Counted from the stretch's first letter, positions 36,547-49,423 are shown. The stretch: 64,000 nucleotides of DNA from Umbilicaria muhlenbergii (GCA_000611775.1 KK106982.1:5660391-5724390); one strand, 5' to 3'. Translations and numbers: made by a program. Notes: generated from the letters alone by a model not told the origin.

Positions 36547-38225
36547 CTATGACCGGAACTTCTGATGGATCTGCCGGATCTGTTCCTCAATATTCAGCCC
36601 TTGCATCCTTTCCCTCTCCGCCTCCCTGCCCTTCTCTAGTTGGCCGTCATAACTCGTCGCCGCCTTCTTCCTCCTCGCTGCCTCCTCCTCACTGATGACC
36701 GGTTGGCCGGTCACCCCGTCGAAGACATCGCTCCGCTGGCTGGCAAGCCGCTTGAGGTTGGCGGCGACGTCCGACGTTGACAGGTTGGTGGTACTCTGTC
36801 GGAGGTCCGACTTCGCCCGCTGTTCTTTCCACCGCGGGTCGAGCAGTTCGACTGAAAGGAACAATTAGCATGTGATTGAAAGGAGAAACTGAACGGCTGT
36901 CGGCATGTCAAATCGGCAAACTTACTTCTCATGTGTTGGTCTAGTTCATCAAAGGGGATCTGCTGCTTGCAGTTTGGACACAAGGCCATGGCCACGTTTT
37001 GACGCTTGGCTTGCGCGCGCGGTACGTAGTCGTTTCTGATGCGCATAGGTTGCCCTGCGCCGCCCTTTGCCGCTGCTTGAGCTGCTTGGGCCCGTTCGCG
37101 AGCTTCGGTGCGTTCGGCGATGGCCCGGGCTTCCTCATCTTCTTGTGCCGACGGTTGGTGGGCGGGTTGGTAGTCCATCTCTTGCTGCTGCTGTTGTTGT
37201 TGGTGGGAAGGGTAACCGTTATAAGACGGTAGGCCTGGAGGTGGCTGCATGGAGTATTGCTGTTGATTGGTCGAGTAGGGGTTGTAGTAGGTTTCGTCGC
37301 CAGGCATCGCTTCTTCGATGCGCATGTTGTGCGGTTGGAGTGACATCATTGCTTTTTGCTCGAGGGATGCGGATTGGAGGTCGTTGAGTGATGTTGGCGG
37401 AGGGAGGTCTGCTTGATCATCGACTTCGGTGAAAAGAACGGTCTCTACTACGACGAAGTCATGCCAATCTATCTGGGCGTATTCGAGCTTCTCTTTCTCT
37501 GCTTCCTCTTCCTTCTTTTGCTTCTGCTCCTCCTGAAACTTCACCCATTCCGCTCTTTGCTTCGCCCGTCCTAGAATGTGGAATCGATCGTCCACATTCT
37601 GCTGTAGTTCCTGTATCCTTTCCTTCTGCGCCTTGCCTCCATCAACACTTGCTGCCTGCAGCAACTCGGTGTACTGGTCCACCAATCGGCTGAAGAACTG
37701 GTACAGACTATGTTGAGGTCTTAGGAAGTCAAACTGATAGTTCCTCGTCTCTTTCTGCGATAATGCCGTCATGAAAGACCGCCCGTTCTTCGCCACAAAG
37801 AGGGCAGTAAGCCTGACTACCTCGAGATCCTGGGCGTTGATATTCGGCATCCGGGCAGAGAAGTGAAATTCTGGCGGCGGTGCAGGTCCCTTGGGCTTCT
37901 CGGGTTCCGCCGCTGGCGCTGCTTCATCGGCCCGCCCTGCTGATACCGCCGTTCCCCTCCCTTCCCGAACTTCGTTCAGTCGCCACACATAGAAGGCATT
38001 GTAGGCATCGTTCGCGCTGAGAAATGAAAACTTTGGATTATGCTTTTCCTTCTCACGAATGCGGTCTTCAAAAACGGTACCGTTCCGCGAGACATATCCA
38101 GCGGTTTTCTCGACTATGGCACGGATGTCTTTTGGGGGAAGCACAACGCCCGCAGGTGGCTTGCTAATTTCTTCTAGGAGGGCCGGGGTCGCGAGGCCAT
38201 CGCCATTAACAGCAGAGGGGGCCAT
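36547..38225 (-). CDS. Splicing factor 3A subunit 1 (SURP domains)
   Basis: This is the homologue of yeast Prp21 / human SF3A1, part of U2 snRNP SF3a, which acts in the nucleus in branch-point recognition. Exon 1 is 38225-36926 and exon 2 is 36851-36547 (intron 74 nt), for 534 residues. SURP 1 is near residues 33-85 (DIRAIVEKTAGYVSRNG, KFSFLSANDAYNAFYVW). SURP 2 is near 148-200 (VVRLTALFVAKNGRSFM, NYQFDFLRPQHSLYQFF). Then come a charged coiled segment, IDWHDFVVVETVLF, a Gln run and a Cys-His element CPNCKQQIPFDELDQHMR. After the splice, LLDPRWKEQRAKSD and ANLKRLASQRSDVFDG match the family. A ubiquitin-like C-terminus, present in human SF3A1, is absent here, which is common in fungi. An upstream ATG at 38282 would only add 19 unlikely residues. 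Confidence 0.92.
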
Positions 38226-38843
38226 TGCAGTGATTACACTCGCGATATATCGAGCGCTCTGGGAGTAATAGTACCCTATCACCTCATGACTCGACTGTTC
38301 AGCAGAAAGCGGCTTAAGAAGTTGAGGGTGAGAAGACGAGTATCACGGCGAGTTGTACCGATTCGGGTTTATACACGAGTGCAGGAGGCGAGCGACGGAG
38401 TGTTGAAATGTATTCAGTCCTACTCGTATATTGATGGCGGAGTCGCAGGTATTGGTAGAGTCTCAGAGGTCAAGGTTTCGACTGCACCCCACTAGTGCAG
38501 CCTCACAGGGCTGAGATGGTTGGATCGCCAAAAAGATGTGGCCTCTGCTGTAAATAACAACCCCCTTGGCGAGCTGGCCTTGCTTCATCACCAGCAACTT
38601 CGGCGGCAGCGCGAAAGACAGCAGCTTGCCTTTTCAGTCATGACTCTCTGATCGCGGCGTCCTCTTACTTTCTTCTAACTTCAATTTGCCAGCAATCTTC
38701 CCCTGGTCATAACCGTGCGCGAGCACAGACGGCGCGGCCGATCACCTCCTTGAACTGGTTGGGGTCCCCCCAAGCTTGCTCAGTTCACAAAAAGGACACT
38801 GCACTTCAATTGCGAATACTCTTACTCACGAGATACACTCGAA
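38226..38843. promoter_or_regulatory. Bidirectional promoter region SF3a1 / PMT1
   Basis: This 618-bp spacer lies between the start codons of two divergently transcribed housekeeping genes. I see no clear TATA box, tRNA or conserved binding site that I can name. Confidence 0.45.
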
Positions 38844-41800
38844 ATGCCTCCACGAAATCCCCCCAAGATGCATACCGGCGAGAAATCACCGGCTAAAAGG
38901 ACGCCCAATGACGCCCCAAAGCCCATACAGGGGAAGCCAACGGACTATACCTCTCACGGTGTTACAGACAACGACATTTTCCTCCTCCCTGGGTCAGATC
39001 TACAGTTGTTAGGGCTTTTGACAGCCATTGCAGCCATTGTGCGTCTATTCAGGATCTACCAGCCGACAAGTGTGGTCTTCGATGAAGTCCAGTAAGTCCC
39101 CTGGTTGCTCACATGCCCTCAGCTGTAACGCACGACTGATATGCAAATTTCACAGCTTCGGTGGCTTCGCATCAAAATATATCAAGGGCAGATTTTTCAT
39201 GGATGTCCACCCGCCTCTGGCTAAGCTACTTCTTACGCTCGCCGGCTGGCTCGCCGGCTTCGATGGGGAATTCGACTTTAAAGACATTGGTAAGGACTAC
39301 ATTGGCCCTAAAGTGCCCTATGTTGCGATGCGACTGTTGCCTGCTATCTTTGGTGTGTTGACCGTTCCGACAATATTCTTGACGCTGAAGGCTGCCGGCT
39401 GTCGAACAACGACTGCTGCTATGGGTGCCGGGCTGATTATTTTTGGTACGATATCAGCTGACGTCCCCTCATACCAGTACTAATGTTCTACAGAAAACGG
39501 CTTACTCACTCAGTCAAGACTGATCCTCCTGGATTCGCCACTGATCATAATGACTGCTTTCACCGCCTTAGCATGGACGTGCTTCACAAATCAACATGAG
39601 CAAGGTCCCGCAAAAGCCTTCGATCCCAGTTGGTGGTTCTGGCTTGTTGCCACGGGTCTCGGTTTGGGTGCTACCGTCAGTGTGAAATGGGTTGGCCTCT
39701 TCACTATTGCGTGGGTTGGAAGTCTGACCATCCTACAACTATGGGTTCTCCTTGGTGATACTAAGACAGTCACACCCGTGGGTATTCGATGTTGTGTTTC
39801 GTAGAGATTTGATGCTAACATTGAGTACTACAGCGACTTTGGTTCAAGCATTTCCTCGCACGGGTGTTTTGCCTCATCGTAATACCGATTACCTTCTACA
39901 TGGCCATGTTTGCCATTCACTTCGTTTGCCTGGTTAACCCTGGCGACGGAGATGGCTTCATGTCCTCTGAATTTCAGGCAACGCTGAACTCGAAATCTAT
40001 GCAGGATGTACCAGTAGACGTAGCTTATGGCAGTCGTGTCAGTTTGCGCCACCACAACACCCAGGGTGGCTACCTTCATTCGCACAACCACATGTACCCT
40101 ACAGGAAGCAAGCAACAGCAAATCACTCTCTACCCTCACAAGGACGAGAACAACCTCTGGCTCCTCGAAAATCAGACCCAACCCGAGGGCTTAGACGGAC
40201 CCATTACCGGACCCACAGCTTGGGACACTCTACCGCCTACACTAATCGAGGATGGCGCTATACTACGCTTGTACCATATTACCACTGATCGCCGCTTACA
40301 CTCCCATGATGTTCGTCCGCCTGTAACAGAAGCCGACTGGCAGAATGAGATTTCTGCATATGGCTATGAAGGCTTCGAGGGTGATGCGAATGATCTCTTC
40401 CGTGTGGAGATCATCAAGAGAATGTCCGACGGTCCTCTCGCCAAAACTCGTCTACGGACCATTCAAACAAAGTTTAGGCTGGTTCATATCATGACTGGTT
40501 GTGCACTATTCTCTCACAAGGTCAAGCTTCCTGAATGGGGATTCGAACAGCAGGAGGTTACTTGTGCAAAGCAAGGCACGCTGCCAAACAGCGTTTGGTA
40601 CGTCGAACAGAACGAACACCCTATGCTTGGCGCCGACGCGGAAAAGGTCAACTATCGGAATCCGGGCTTCTTGGGCAAGTTCTGGGAGTTACAAAAGGTT
40701 ATGTGGACAACTAACGCCGGACTCGTAGAGTCACACGCGTGGGACTCTAGACCGCCATCATGGCCAGTACTCAGTCGCGGGATCAATTTTTGGGGCAAAG
40801 ACCACCGTCAAATCTATCTGATTGGGAACCCAGTGATCTGGTGGTCTTCTACGCTTGCTATCGCCATCTACATCGTCTTCAAGGGCTTGTCGGTTCTTCG
40901 TTGGCAGAGAGGTTTCAGAGATTATGACAACGTCACTTTCAAGCGCTTCGATTACGAGATTGGGACGACTGTCCTGGGCTGGGCCTTTCATTACTTCCCA
41001 TTCTACCTTATGCAACGCCAACTCTTTCTTCACCACTATTTTCCGGCTCTATACTTCGCCATCATGGCCCTCTGTCAAATCTATGATTATGCAACGAACC
41101 GTATCAGCGGTCTTGGTCTACGAGAAAGGCCTGCAATCGGCAAAGGAGGCGTCGCAGCTTTCTTGGCCGTTAGCATCGTTGCTTTCACGCTGTATGCACC
41201 CTTGTCGTACGGTAATCCTTGGACGCAAGCCGCTTGCAACAAGGTCAAGCTTTTCGACTCGTGGGACTGGGATTGTACCACGTTTCATACTGATGTAAGT
41301 GTCTGATCGCCTTCTCAATATTTCCACTGCCACGCTGGTTGCGACATGTGATCTAAGGCTGAATCTCTCGCAGCTCGGACAGTACGCCATAGCCCCACCA
41401 GTTGGCGGTGCTGAGCAGACAGGATCCCCTTCCTCGCCAGCCGCTGGCGAAGCCAACTTGGGAAACCAGAAGCCGCTCAGTGACGCTGTTGTGACACCGC
41501 AAGCGTCAGCTGATGTGTCCATACTGGCAAAGGAGGAGAAGATTGAGTATCGCGATCAAGATGGCAACCTACTCAATGAAGAGCAAGTTGCGGCCTTGGA
41601 GGGGAAGGTATCCTTTTCCACCCGCTACGAAACCAGGACTAAACTAGTTGACGAGGCCGGCAATGAGATTGGCGAGGGCTCAGCTGGGGCAGAAGGGTTT
41701 GCGCCGCCGCACCCTGATGTTGACCGAGAGCCGGAGACGGCAGGAAAAGTTCCAGAGGATGATGGGCGTGATCGCCCTGCTACCGCATCACCTGAAGATG

Positions 41801-41883
41801 ACATTCGCAAGGAGAAATTGGCGGAGAAGTCAAAGTCCGGAAAACCGAGGCCAGCCAGCGAAGCCAAGGAGGCCACTAAGTGA
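38844..41883 (+). CDS. PMT1: Protein O-mannosyltransferase, PMT1 subfamily
   Basis: Transfers mannose from dolichyl-phosphate-mannose to Ser/Thr of proteins in the ER membrane. There are five exons (38844-39091, 39156-39445, 39494-39777, 39834-41294, 41374-41883) for 930 residues, all in frame. The conserved first loop is rebuilt by splicing: VVFDEVH then FGGFASKYIKGRFFMDVHPP, containing the catalytic DE motif. Multiple membrane segments follow. The lumenal MIR region (residues about 330-560) is recognisable from HSHNHMYPTGSKQQQITLY, YHITTDRRLHSHDVRPP and HIMTGCALFSHKVKLPEWG. C-terminal membrane segments include FHYFPFYLMQRQLFLHHYFP. The hydrophilic tail IEYRDQDGNLLNEEQVAALE is what I associate with PMT1 (Aspergillus PmtB) rather than PMT2 or PMT4 types. 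It shares a promoter region with the splicing-factor gene. Confidence 0.93.
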
Positions 41884-42261
41884 TAAAGTACCTAAACAAT
41901 AGTGATCACAGTGTAAGGTAGGCATTTATCCTAGGCAGCGTTCTGGTACAGAAACATAATGCTATTTCTCACATCACATTGGTATTCGAGAAAATATCTA
42001 CATAGCATGGAACGCCCATTCCTATCGCTGCTTGGACCCCAGGAACGATACTGAACACAAACTCTGGAATGAGTGAAGCAGTATCTTACAATGTGCTACA
42101 TTTACCTTTGAACCTCCGATCATGAGCATTGTGCTGCCCATGTTATGGGCAGTAGCATAGCACCCAAAACCCATAGTCCAGCTGGCGTCTTCAGTTTCCC
42201 TAAAGCGCGCTTAAAGCACATCTACCGCCATGGGTAAGTTCCTTAAGCCCCACGCAAATGC
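41884..42261. other. Convergent 3' flanks
   Basis: This lies between the stops of PMT1 (plus) and the small membrane-protein gene (minus). Nothing else seen. Confidence 0.5.
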
Positions 42262-42883
42262 TCAATACCCATCCTTGCCCCACTTGTTGTACTTCTCGTG
42301 CAGTTCCTAAAGAACCAGTTATCCACACCATGCTCCTGGAACCGATTGCAAACGAGGGGTAGCACCCACCTTTGGCAAATTCACGTTAGGCACAATAACG
42401 CTGTGCAAGGCACTCGGGGCGTCCTTTGGCTGGGCATTGGGGTCCCCACCAGGGTGGTACTGGTATTTGAAGTTCGCACTTTGCTCGTCCCCGCCCTTGG
42501 AGCTCATGACTTGCCAAGGCGAGCTGTTCTTGGCCATGCTGACGGGTTGTTCGGATGATGAAGATGTGGGTTTGCGGCCTAGAGCAGAATTGTCAAGACT
42601 GGCCGACAAGCAAGATGCGGGGAGGGGTACCGAAGTGCCATCCTGCAAGGCCGAACGCCCCGGACATGATGGCTAAGAGAATCTAGAGCACTGTCAGAGG
42701 AGTTTCACGTAGATCCGAACAAGCCAGCTTGATAACACAGCTACGTACGTAGAGCTCGGGGTCCCTCTTCGCTCCCTTCTGTAGGACACCAGTCTTCTTG
42801 TCGCCTGATTCAGCGGCCTTCCCCGCGGCCTTGGAAGCGGCGCTGCCGACTTTACTGGCCATGCGGCCTGCTGCTGCTGACAT
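42262..42883 (-). CDS. Small single-pass membrane protein, probably mitochondrial
   Basis: There are four exons (42883-42749, 42682-42631, 42578-42370, 42306-42262) separated by 66-, 52- and 63-nt introns, for 146 residues; all phases agree. The N-terminus is Ala/Lys/Ser-rich without acidic residues (MSAAAGRMASKVGSAASKAA), as in mitochondrial presequences. Then RDPELY leads into one membrane segment, ILLAIMSGAFGLAGWHFG, followed by RKPTSSSSEQ. The last exon contributes only ELHEKYNKWGKDGY. The PELY + short helix + GWxxGRKP pattern recalls B12D/NDUFA4-like small respiratory-chain subunits; that link is from pattern memory and unproven. Short and multi-exonic, so easily missed. Confidence 0.7.
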
Positions 42884-43764
42884 TTTGATCTCCGTAGAGC
42901 GCGTGTTGATGGAACAATGCTGAAGTTGAGCAAAAGTAGGGCAGTTGGTGTTGCACACTCGCCTCGGATGAAGTCACTTTGGTCACCTGATTTTGGAAGC
43001 CAGTGGCGCGAATCGCTAGCCGCTGCTCTCGGATCCGTCTACGGAGTATCAGCCAGCAGCGTGCAGACTAACGGAAGCTAGCAGCTAGCGGGTCACAGTT
43101 TACAGTACTGTAAGATCTGTCTCATCGGGCTGAGGGGTGCCTCGTTCGATTCAATGTGCTCTTGCTTAATTCGCATACGACTCATTTTATTGCTTCACAG
43201 AGAAGGTCTAAACAGCAACATGGAGGCCCTCTGTCATGTATGAAGTTTGCTTGAAACAGCCGTCAATTGACAAGGGCTAACCAGCTCTTGGACAGCTGTA
43301 ACTACTGGGGTTCTGATCTCTCTTCAGGTCTCATAAACTGAATCTGACTAGTGAGTAGCTTACACGCCGCTGGCTGGCTTGTACTCTAAGCGAAGAGGCA
43401 AAGAGGCAAGAAGCAAGAGGCGCCAGGCGCCTGTGGCTTGGATGGATCAAGCACAAAGATGCGGATGCGACTGCGACTCCTGCACGCCCGTAGCCACGCA
43501 CAGCCTACGAAACACTCTCTTCGATCTTCTATAATGTAACCCGCTTTCCCTCCGACACCGTCTCCCCTTATATACACTCTCCACGCTTCATTATACCACC
43601 GCTCAGCGCGAAAGGCTCTGTTAAAGGCTCTGTTTACTCCATTCGTACAGTCTCTCGTGTCCCCGAGAGCCAATCTCCCATAATCGCCTTTCCGTTTTGT
43701 CTCATTTCCCATGCCTTCGAACCGATAACGGCCGCCTGTCTGAGCCTTTTGAGGCGTGACAGGC
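42884..43764. other. Divergent promoter region
   Basis: This 0.9-kb spacer lies between the small membrane-protein gene (minus) and ERF2 (plus). The 160 bp before the ERF2 start are C/T-rich. No gene supported. Confidence 0.5.
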
Positions 43765-45904
43765 ATGGCAGCACCGTCAAAAGTCGCCGTGACTCCCGCA
43801 TCCGCTGACGCCTCGTTCCCGAATCCGCCAGCGTCGTCCGGCTCGCATAGACCGTCGAGTGCGATCTCGTCGCGGATGACCGACGTTGTGTCGGTGGATG
43901 GCGACGAGTATTATCCCGAAGGTTTAGCGGCTGCTGGACGACCAAAGGTGCCAGGTTCATTTGGGTTTACGAATGACTCCACACCTCCTCCATCAGCCAT
44001 ATCCTCGCAGCGCAGTGCTTGGGCGCTGGCTCCTCCTTCGAGACGCGGCGTCAGAGACTGGAAGGCTAGCGGGACAGGGGCATTCGGAGGACCAGGCGCG
44101 GCATTTGCAAATACAAGTAGACCTCAAAGCCCCGCAAGCAGAACAAGCCGGACACACGTCCCTTCAATCACCTCGAATGCCTTCTTCCGTCCCATGAGTT
44201 CTCAGCGGCTGCAGGCACAGAGAGGACTGAAAGCATCAACTAAAGGTCAACTTGCGTCTATTGCCAGCAGGGACGACAAAGACAAATACAATGAAGGAGG
44301 CATCCATTCGAACAGGCAGAGTGTAGGCTCACTCCAAACCGTAACGGTGCAGCAAGGCCCGCTCATTCACCAAGACACGGAAGCTGTGCCCCCGTCACGG
44401 GGCACTGACTTCACTGAACGTGATTACGCAGCTGACCGAACGACTGCGACCGCCAGTCCGAATGGCGAGGGCGAGGGCACTGTTCAGAGCCTGGACGATA
44501 GCGTCAGGCCGCTCCATAATGGCTCATCGAATACTAAACCAATCCATCTGAACCTCGACAACATTTACCATCAGGGCGCTGGCGCGCATACGCCGTTGCA
44601 GAAGTCTCCAAACTCATTCCGCTCCAATTTTCTGCGCTCCAGTAAAAGCGATCCGCCACAGACGAACGGTGGACAGGACCACTCGAGGCTGGATTCCTAC
44701 TCTGCCTCGCAGAAATCGACGCAGTCGAAAATGGCGCAAGAGGACAAACGGGGCGCCGGACGCAATTATCAATACTTTTCTGGGAACACTGCTTTCTGCT
44801 GGGGTGGTAGGCTGCAGAATACCAGAGACCGGCCTCTGAACCTTGCAACTGGCTTTCTCGTCGTCTTACCTTCTGTTCTATTCCTTGTATTTTCGTAAGT
44901 ATAGTTTATACAATAGGATCATGTCACGTGCTGACGTGGACTTCGAACAGAGCGCCTTGGCTTTCACATAACGTTTCACCAGCGATACCCGTCTTCTTTG
45001 CCTATCTTTTCTTCATTTGCATATCATCGTTCGTTCATGCATCCGTTACGGATCCTGGGGTAAGCTTTTACATTCCTTGGCGATTAGTTGATCTTTACTT
45101 ATTATTGATATCAAGATCTATCCGCGTAACCTTCATCCCATACCGCCTCCAACTTCTGACGATCCACTCGCCTTGGCGCCGCCTACGACTGCGTGGACCA
45201 TGGTCAAATCGGCGGGCTCGTCTACCGCAGCCATGGACGTACCCGTAAAGTATTGCAAAACCTGTAACATCTGGCGACCTCCACGCGGCCACCACTGCCG
45301 TGCCTGCGACAACTGCATAGACACCCAAGATCACCACTGTGTTTGGCTCAACAATTGCGTTGGCCGGCGAAACTACCGGTACTTCTTCACCTTTGTCAGT
45401 TCCGGTACCCTTTTGGGAATCTTCCTCACTTTTGCAAGTCTTGGGCATTGCTTGAGGTATCGATCAAACGAACACGTTTCATTTAGCCAGGCGATTAATG
45501 TATGCCGCGTCCCCTTCGCCATGTTCATCTACGGCCTTTTGATAACGCCTTACCCCGCGTCACTACTGGCCTATCATCTGTTCCTTACAGGTCGCGGAGA
45601 GACAACGCGGGAATACCTATACTCACACAAAATCTTGAAGAAAGATCGGCATCGACCCTTTACCCACAATAACTTCGTCAAGAACTGGATAGTTGTGCTG
45701 ATGAGACCGAGGCCGCCGACGTATTTACACTTTAAGCAGAAATATGAGGAGGGCGACCAGAGGTTTGGGCCCCGGAGAGGTAAAAGGACAGCACCGCTAG
45801 TTGCGGAGCAACAGGGGGGCGGAATGGAGATGCAGACAGTCGGTGGGGCGGAGGCTTCATTCCAAGGGCCCAGAAGTACCCGGGGCAACGCTTCCAGTGG
45901 TTAG
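43765..45904 (+). CDS. ERF2: DHHC palmitoyltransferase, Erf2 type
   Basis: S-palmitoylates proteins such as Ras, normally as the ER/Golgi Erf2-Erf4 complex. There are three exons (43765-44894, 44951-45059, 45116-45904) for 675 residues. The first 340 residues are a disordered Ser/Pro-rich head, typical of fungal Erf2. Membrane segments follow: LATGFLVVLPSVLFLVFS and, after the splice, IPVFFAYLFFICISSFV. Then DPG and the cysteine-rich domain VKYCKTCNIWRPPRGHHC, ending in the catalytic DHHCVWLNNCVGRRNYRYFF (residues about 455-500, catalytic Cys near 488). More membrane segments and the family TREYLYSHKI and RPFTHNNFVKNW motifs complete it. ATG 43765 (MAAPSKVAVTP) is the first usable start. Confidence 0.93.
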
Positions 45905-46198
45905 GCATGTTTTGATCACTGTGCTACTGCGCTTGAGCGAGCATTTTTGGATAGACGTGCTGGTGCGGTCATAAAGACCGGCGGTGTACAATAGATCGGA
46001 GGATGCCCTCATACCCATATATAGACAATAATCATAATTACGGTAGATACCAAGAATGTCAATCATCGTTATACTAGTGAATCATCGTTGACCTGCCGAC
46101 TTCTCCATTGTCTGGCTTGGAATGTTGAAGGTGCAAATCAGCCATGATTGGCTATACAGCCGGTTTGTTGTTCCTGCGAGTGGAGACCTTGGCGAGCC

Positions 46199-48808
46199 AT
46201 GTCTCTCTTGAAAGCACGAGCATCCACATCATACCGTATATCTGAAGCCACTTTCACTATCTGCTCCTTGCCTCAGCAGTTTCTACCTCTTGCGAAGGAG
46301 TGGCGTCATTCGTTAACGGCTCTTCAAGCGCTTGACCTGGTTAACAGACGAGCTTCTATTATAGCCACGAGCATTCCCTTACGTCCCACCAACCGTTCAG
46401 GTCCTACTACTTCCAGTACAGGTTTCGCAGCCAGAGAAAGGACACTTAATATGATGCGCCCGAAGATGGCGCGCTCAGATTCCACTGCGTCCACGCTCTC
46501 CTGCATCACCGTTCGCAATGACTTAATTGAGAGGCTGGGGAGCTCTACATGCTCTTCCTCGACGCCTCCAACAAGCAACACAGACGCTGCCAGTGTATCG
46601 ACTGACGCGACAGCACCATCGGACAGTCGAAATGGCAGCCTTGAACGCGTCAGACGCGTCCGTACAAGCGTTGGGAGCTACAATGAGAATATTCTGTCTG
46701 GTAGCATCAAGCGTAGTGGTTCACGGAAAAGCATAGTTGGTGGCAGCCGCACAGTGTCCGGAGAGACTCTTGTTGAGGACAACGAGGAGCCACAGAATCA
46801 GCTTGTGCGACAGAGCATTCAATTGCTAGATCTGGATTGGACGGTGGATCCAATGCCCGGGGACGAGATCAAGACATCAGAACCGCAAGAGAAGATCATC
46901 CGAAAGAAGTCACTACGTACGGGCATGTTAGAGCGGGCTTCGAGTATGGTCGACAAGACCAGGTCGGTGCTGGGGAAGCGGGGTAGGGAGGTTATGGAGG
47001 CAGGGAAGGAGAAAATGCAGGGGCTGAAGGGGAACAGAAGAGCAAGCCTAAGACCGCGAGGGGCAGAATCAAAAGAGACACCAAGCTTCGAAGAGCCGGT
47101 GCCTAAGAAGACCCGTCTATCCGAAGTTGCAGACGTGAAAGCAGCGTCTCCACGGCCAGAATTGAAGCGGAAAGAATCGATCAAACCGAAAGTCAAGCGC
47201 TGGCTATCACAGGGGCTCTATGTAGGACAGGATCGAGACTTTGATCCTAGGCTTACGGAGTCCAAGAACAAGCTCAAGAAGGCGTCAAGTAATCAGGCCC
47301 CCGTCAACCAGCGCTCTATCCTGCCATTGCCAATGTTCGCTGGGCAAAGAACGCTCGGAGTGGGGCGAGATTTCAGACTTCCTTTTGATGTGTTTTCACC
47401 ATTGCCGCCAGGCCAGCCGAAGCCGGATGAATGGCGAAAGACCCAAAAAAGTAGGCATCATGCTGTCAGGTGCGCAAACGACTGTCTGCTAACTACCGCT
47501 GCTAGATGTCTTTATTGGAGAAGCCGCTAGCATATGGAAAAAGAGCGAACGGCTCGAAGCGTCTACCTGCATCTGCACTCCTGAGAGCGGCTGTGATGAG
47601 GACTGCTTCAATCGCTTCATGTTCTACGAGTGTGATGAGAGCAACTGCAACCTCGGTGCGGAGTCTTGCACCAACCGGGCCTTTGAGGATCTACGGCAAC
47701 GATGCAAAACAGGCGGAAAGTACAACATTGGCGTCGAGGTCATCAAGACTATGGATCGCGGCTACGGCGTACGCAGCAATCGTACTTTCGATGCTAACCA
47801 GATCATCGTCGAGTACGCCGGGGAAATTATCACACAAGATGAGTGCGATTCGAGGATGGCGAAGCTGTACAAGGATAATGAAGTCAGCCTCATCGAAGAC
47901 CTTGCTTCTTCGCATCAAGAGCTGACACAGAATCTAGTGCTACTATCTCATGTCTTTTGACCAGAACATGATTATCGATGCCACTCGAGGCTCTATCGCC
48001 CGTTTCGTGAACCATTCTTGCGAACCGAACTGCAAGATGATCAAGTGGACTGTTGCCGGCAAACCGCGCATGGCACTATTTGCTGGTGAGAAGGGCATCA
48101 TGACCGGCGAGGAGCTGACATATGACTATAACTTCGAGTACATACCCTCATGCCCATCACCCACTACATTAAAACTAACGGTTCCCCTCTAGTCCCTTCT
48201 CCTCCAAGAACATCCAAGAATGCCGCTGCGGCTCCGCATCCTGCCGTGGGGTCCTCGGCCCCAAACCCACGGAGAAGTCCAAACCAAAAGAACTCAAGGA
48301 CGCCCTCGAACCCCTTACGACCGGCACCAGCACCAAGAGGAAGCTGCAAGAAGCCGTCGCCGGTTCCCTTGACCGCGTCACCAAGAAGCGAAAACTCGCC
48401 ATCCCTTCCTCCATCAAATCCGCCTTCGCAGCCGCCAAAGCCCAAACAAGCGCGCACTTGACCAAGACTCGTGTTTACGGCTCCTCGAGCGCGCAAAAGG
48501 CGCGGCTGGTCAAAAAAGTCTCGTCGAGATCGTTGGCCTCGTCGAGGGGCGTGGTCCGTCGCACTTCGACTCTCGATCGTGTCACGGGTGCGGTGAAGAA
48601 GCGCACGAGTGTTACGTATACGCGCAAGGTGTCGACATCAGCATCGGTGGGGAAGTTGGAACGCCCACTGAGTCGGCGGGATAGTGTCAAAGTCGTTGCG
48701 GCGAGTGTGAGGAAGAATTTAGTCCGGACGGTACGAGGCTCTGGGCGGACGGGCGGTCGTACTGGTGTTGCTAAGACGATCAGGGTGATTGGAGATGAGA
48801 GCGGCTAG
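46199..48808 (+). CDS. ASH1: Ash1-type histone-lysine methyltransferase (AWS-SET-postSET)
   Basis: There are four exons (46199-47450, 47506-47882, 47938-48137, 48193-48808) for 814 residues, in frame. A Ser-rich, basic head contains [19 protein letters not shown]. After the first splice an AWS domain begins: [18 protein letters not shown] and [18 protein letters not shown] (about residues 490-610) carries [40 protein letters not shown] and [10 protein letters not shown], followed by post-[14 protein letters not shown]. No WW or SRI segment is present, which separates it from Set2; the layout matches fungal ASH1, an H3K36 methyltransferase linked to silent, facultatively heterochromatic regions. 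A basic tail of about 190 residues follows. The start is uncertain; ATG 46451 is an alternative. Confidence 0.87.
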
Positions 48809-49423
48809 CATTGCGGTGTTGCTTTTGTGTGCTTTTGATTTGCCGGCGCTGTTGCCCCTCCCCTTGCTTCTATCATTTTTACTTTTGCAACATGTTCGAG
48901 CCTGCAGAACTCATGGTGGCATTGCATGGCGGTTCTTGGGGAGGATTTGACTTCCGTTGCATTAATCTGGAATTCTGTTTGCATTCCGCGGCATTTGTTT
49001 GAAGGCGGTTAAGCCTGCGCCTTTCAAGCCTCTTTCTATAACACTTCCTCCCGAAGTGGCAGCTTTATAGCTAGGGGCCTCTGCCATCGCTTTGATTATT
49101 GGCGTTCGATTATCACTCGCATGGGCTGCACTGCTTTGTCTAAACCCAGCATTGAGGAAATAGCATATTATTCAACCCCTGCCGTCTCGATCACCTCCAA
49201 TTAGCTCCCCGGGTCGATGTCGTACATGTTGTTGAACGTTGAGCAGCGCTCCAGACATACGTTTGTCCTCGAGGGCGCTTAAGGTTTTATGCCTCTGGCC
49301 AAGAGCCTGCTCATTAGGTTCTCGTCTATATCTCTGTGGAGATGTCCCTCTCTTGCCTATTGGAAGTCGAAAACTCGAAGATTTGGGTTTTTTGGTGCTC
49401 TCTCATTTCACCCGTTGAGAAAC
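48809..49423. other. Convergent 3' flanks
   Basis: This lies between ASH1 (plus) and the transporter pseudogene (minus). No ORF with recognisable content. Confidence 0.5.
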
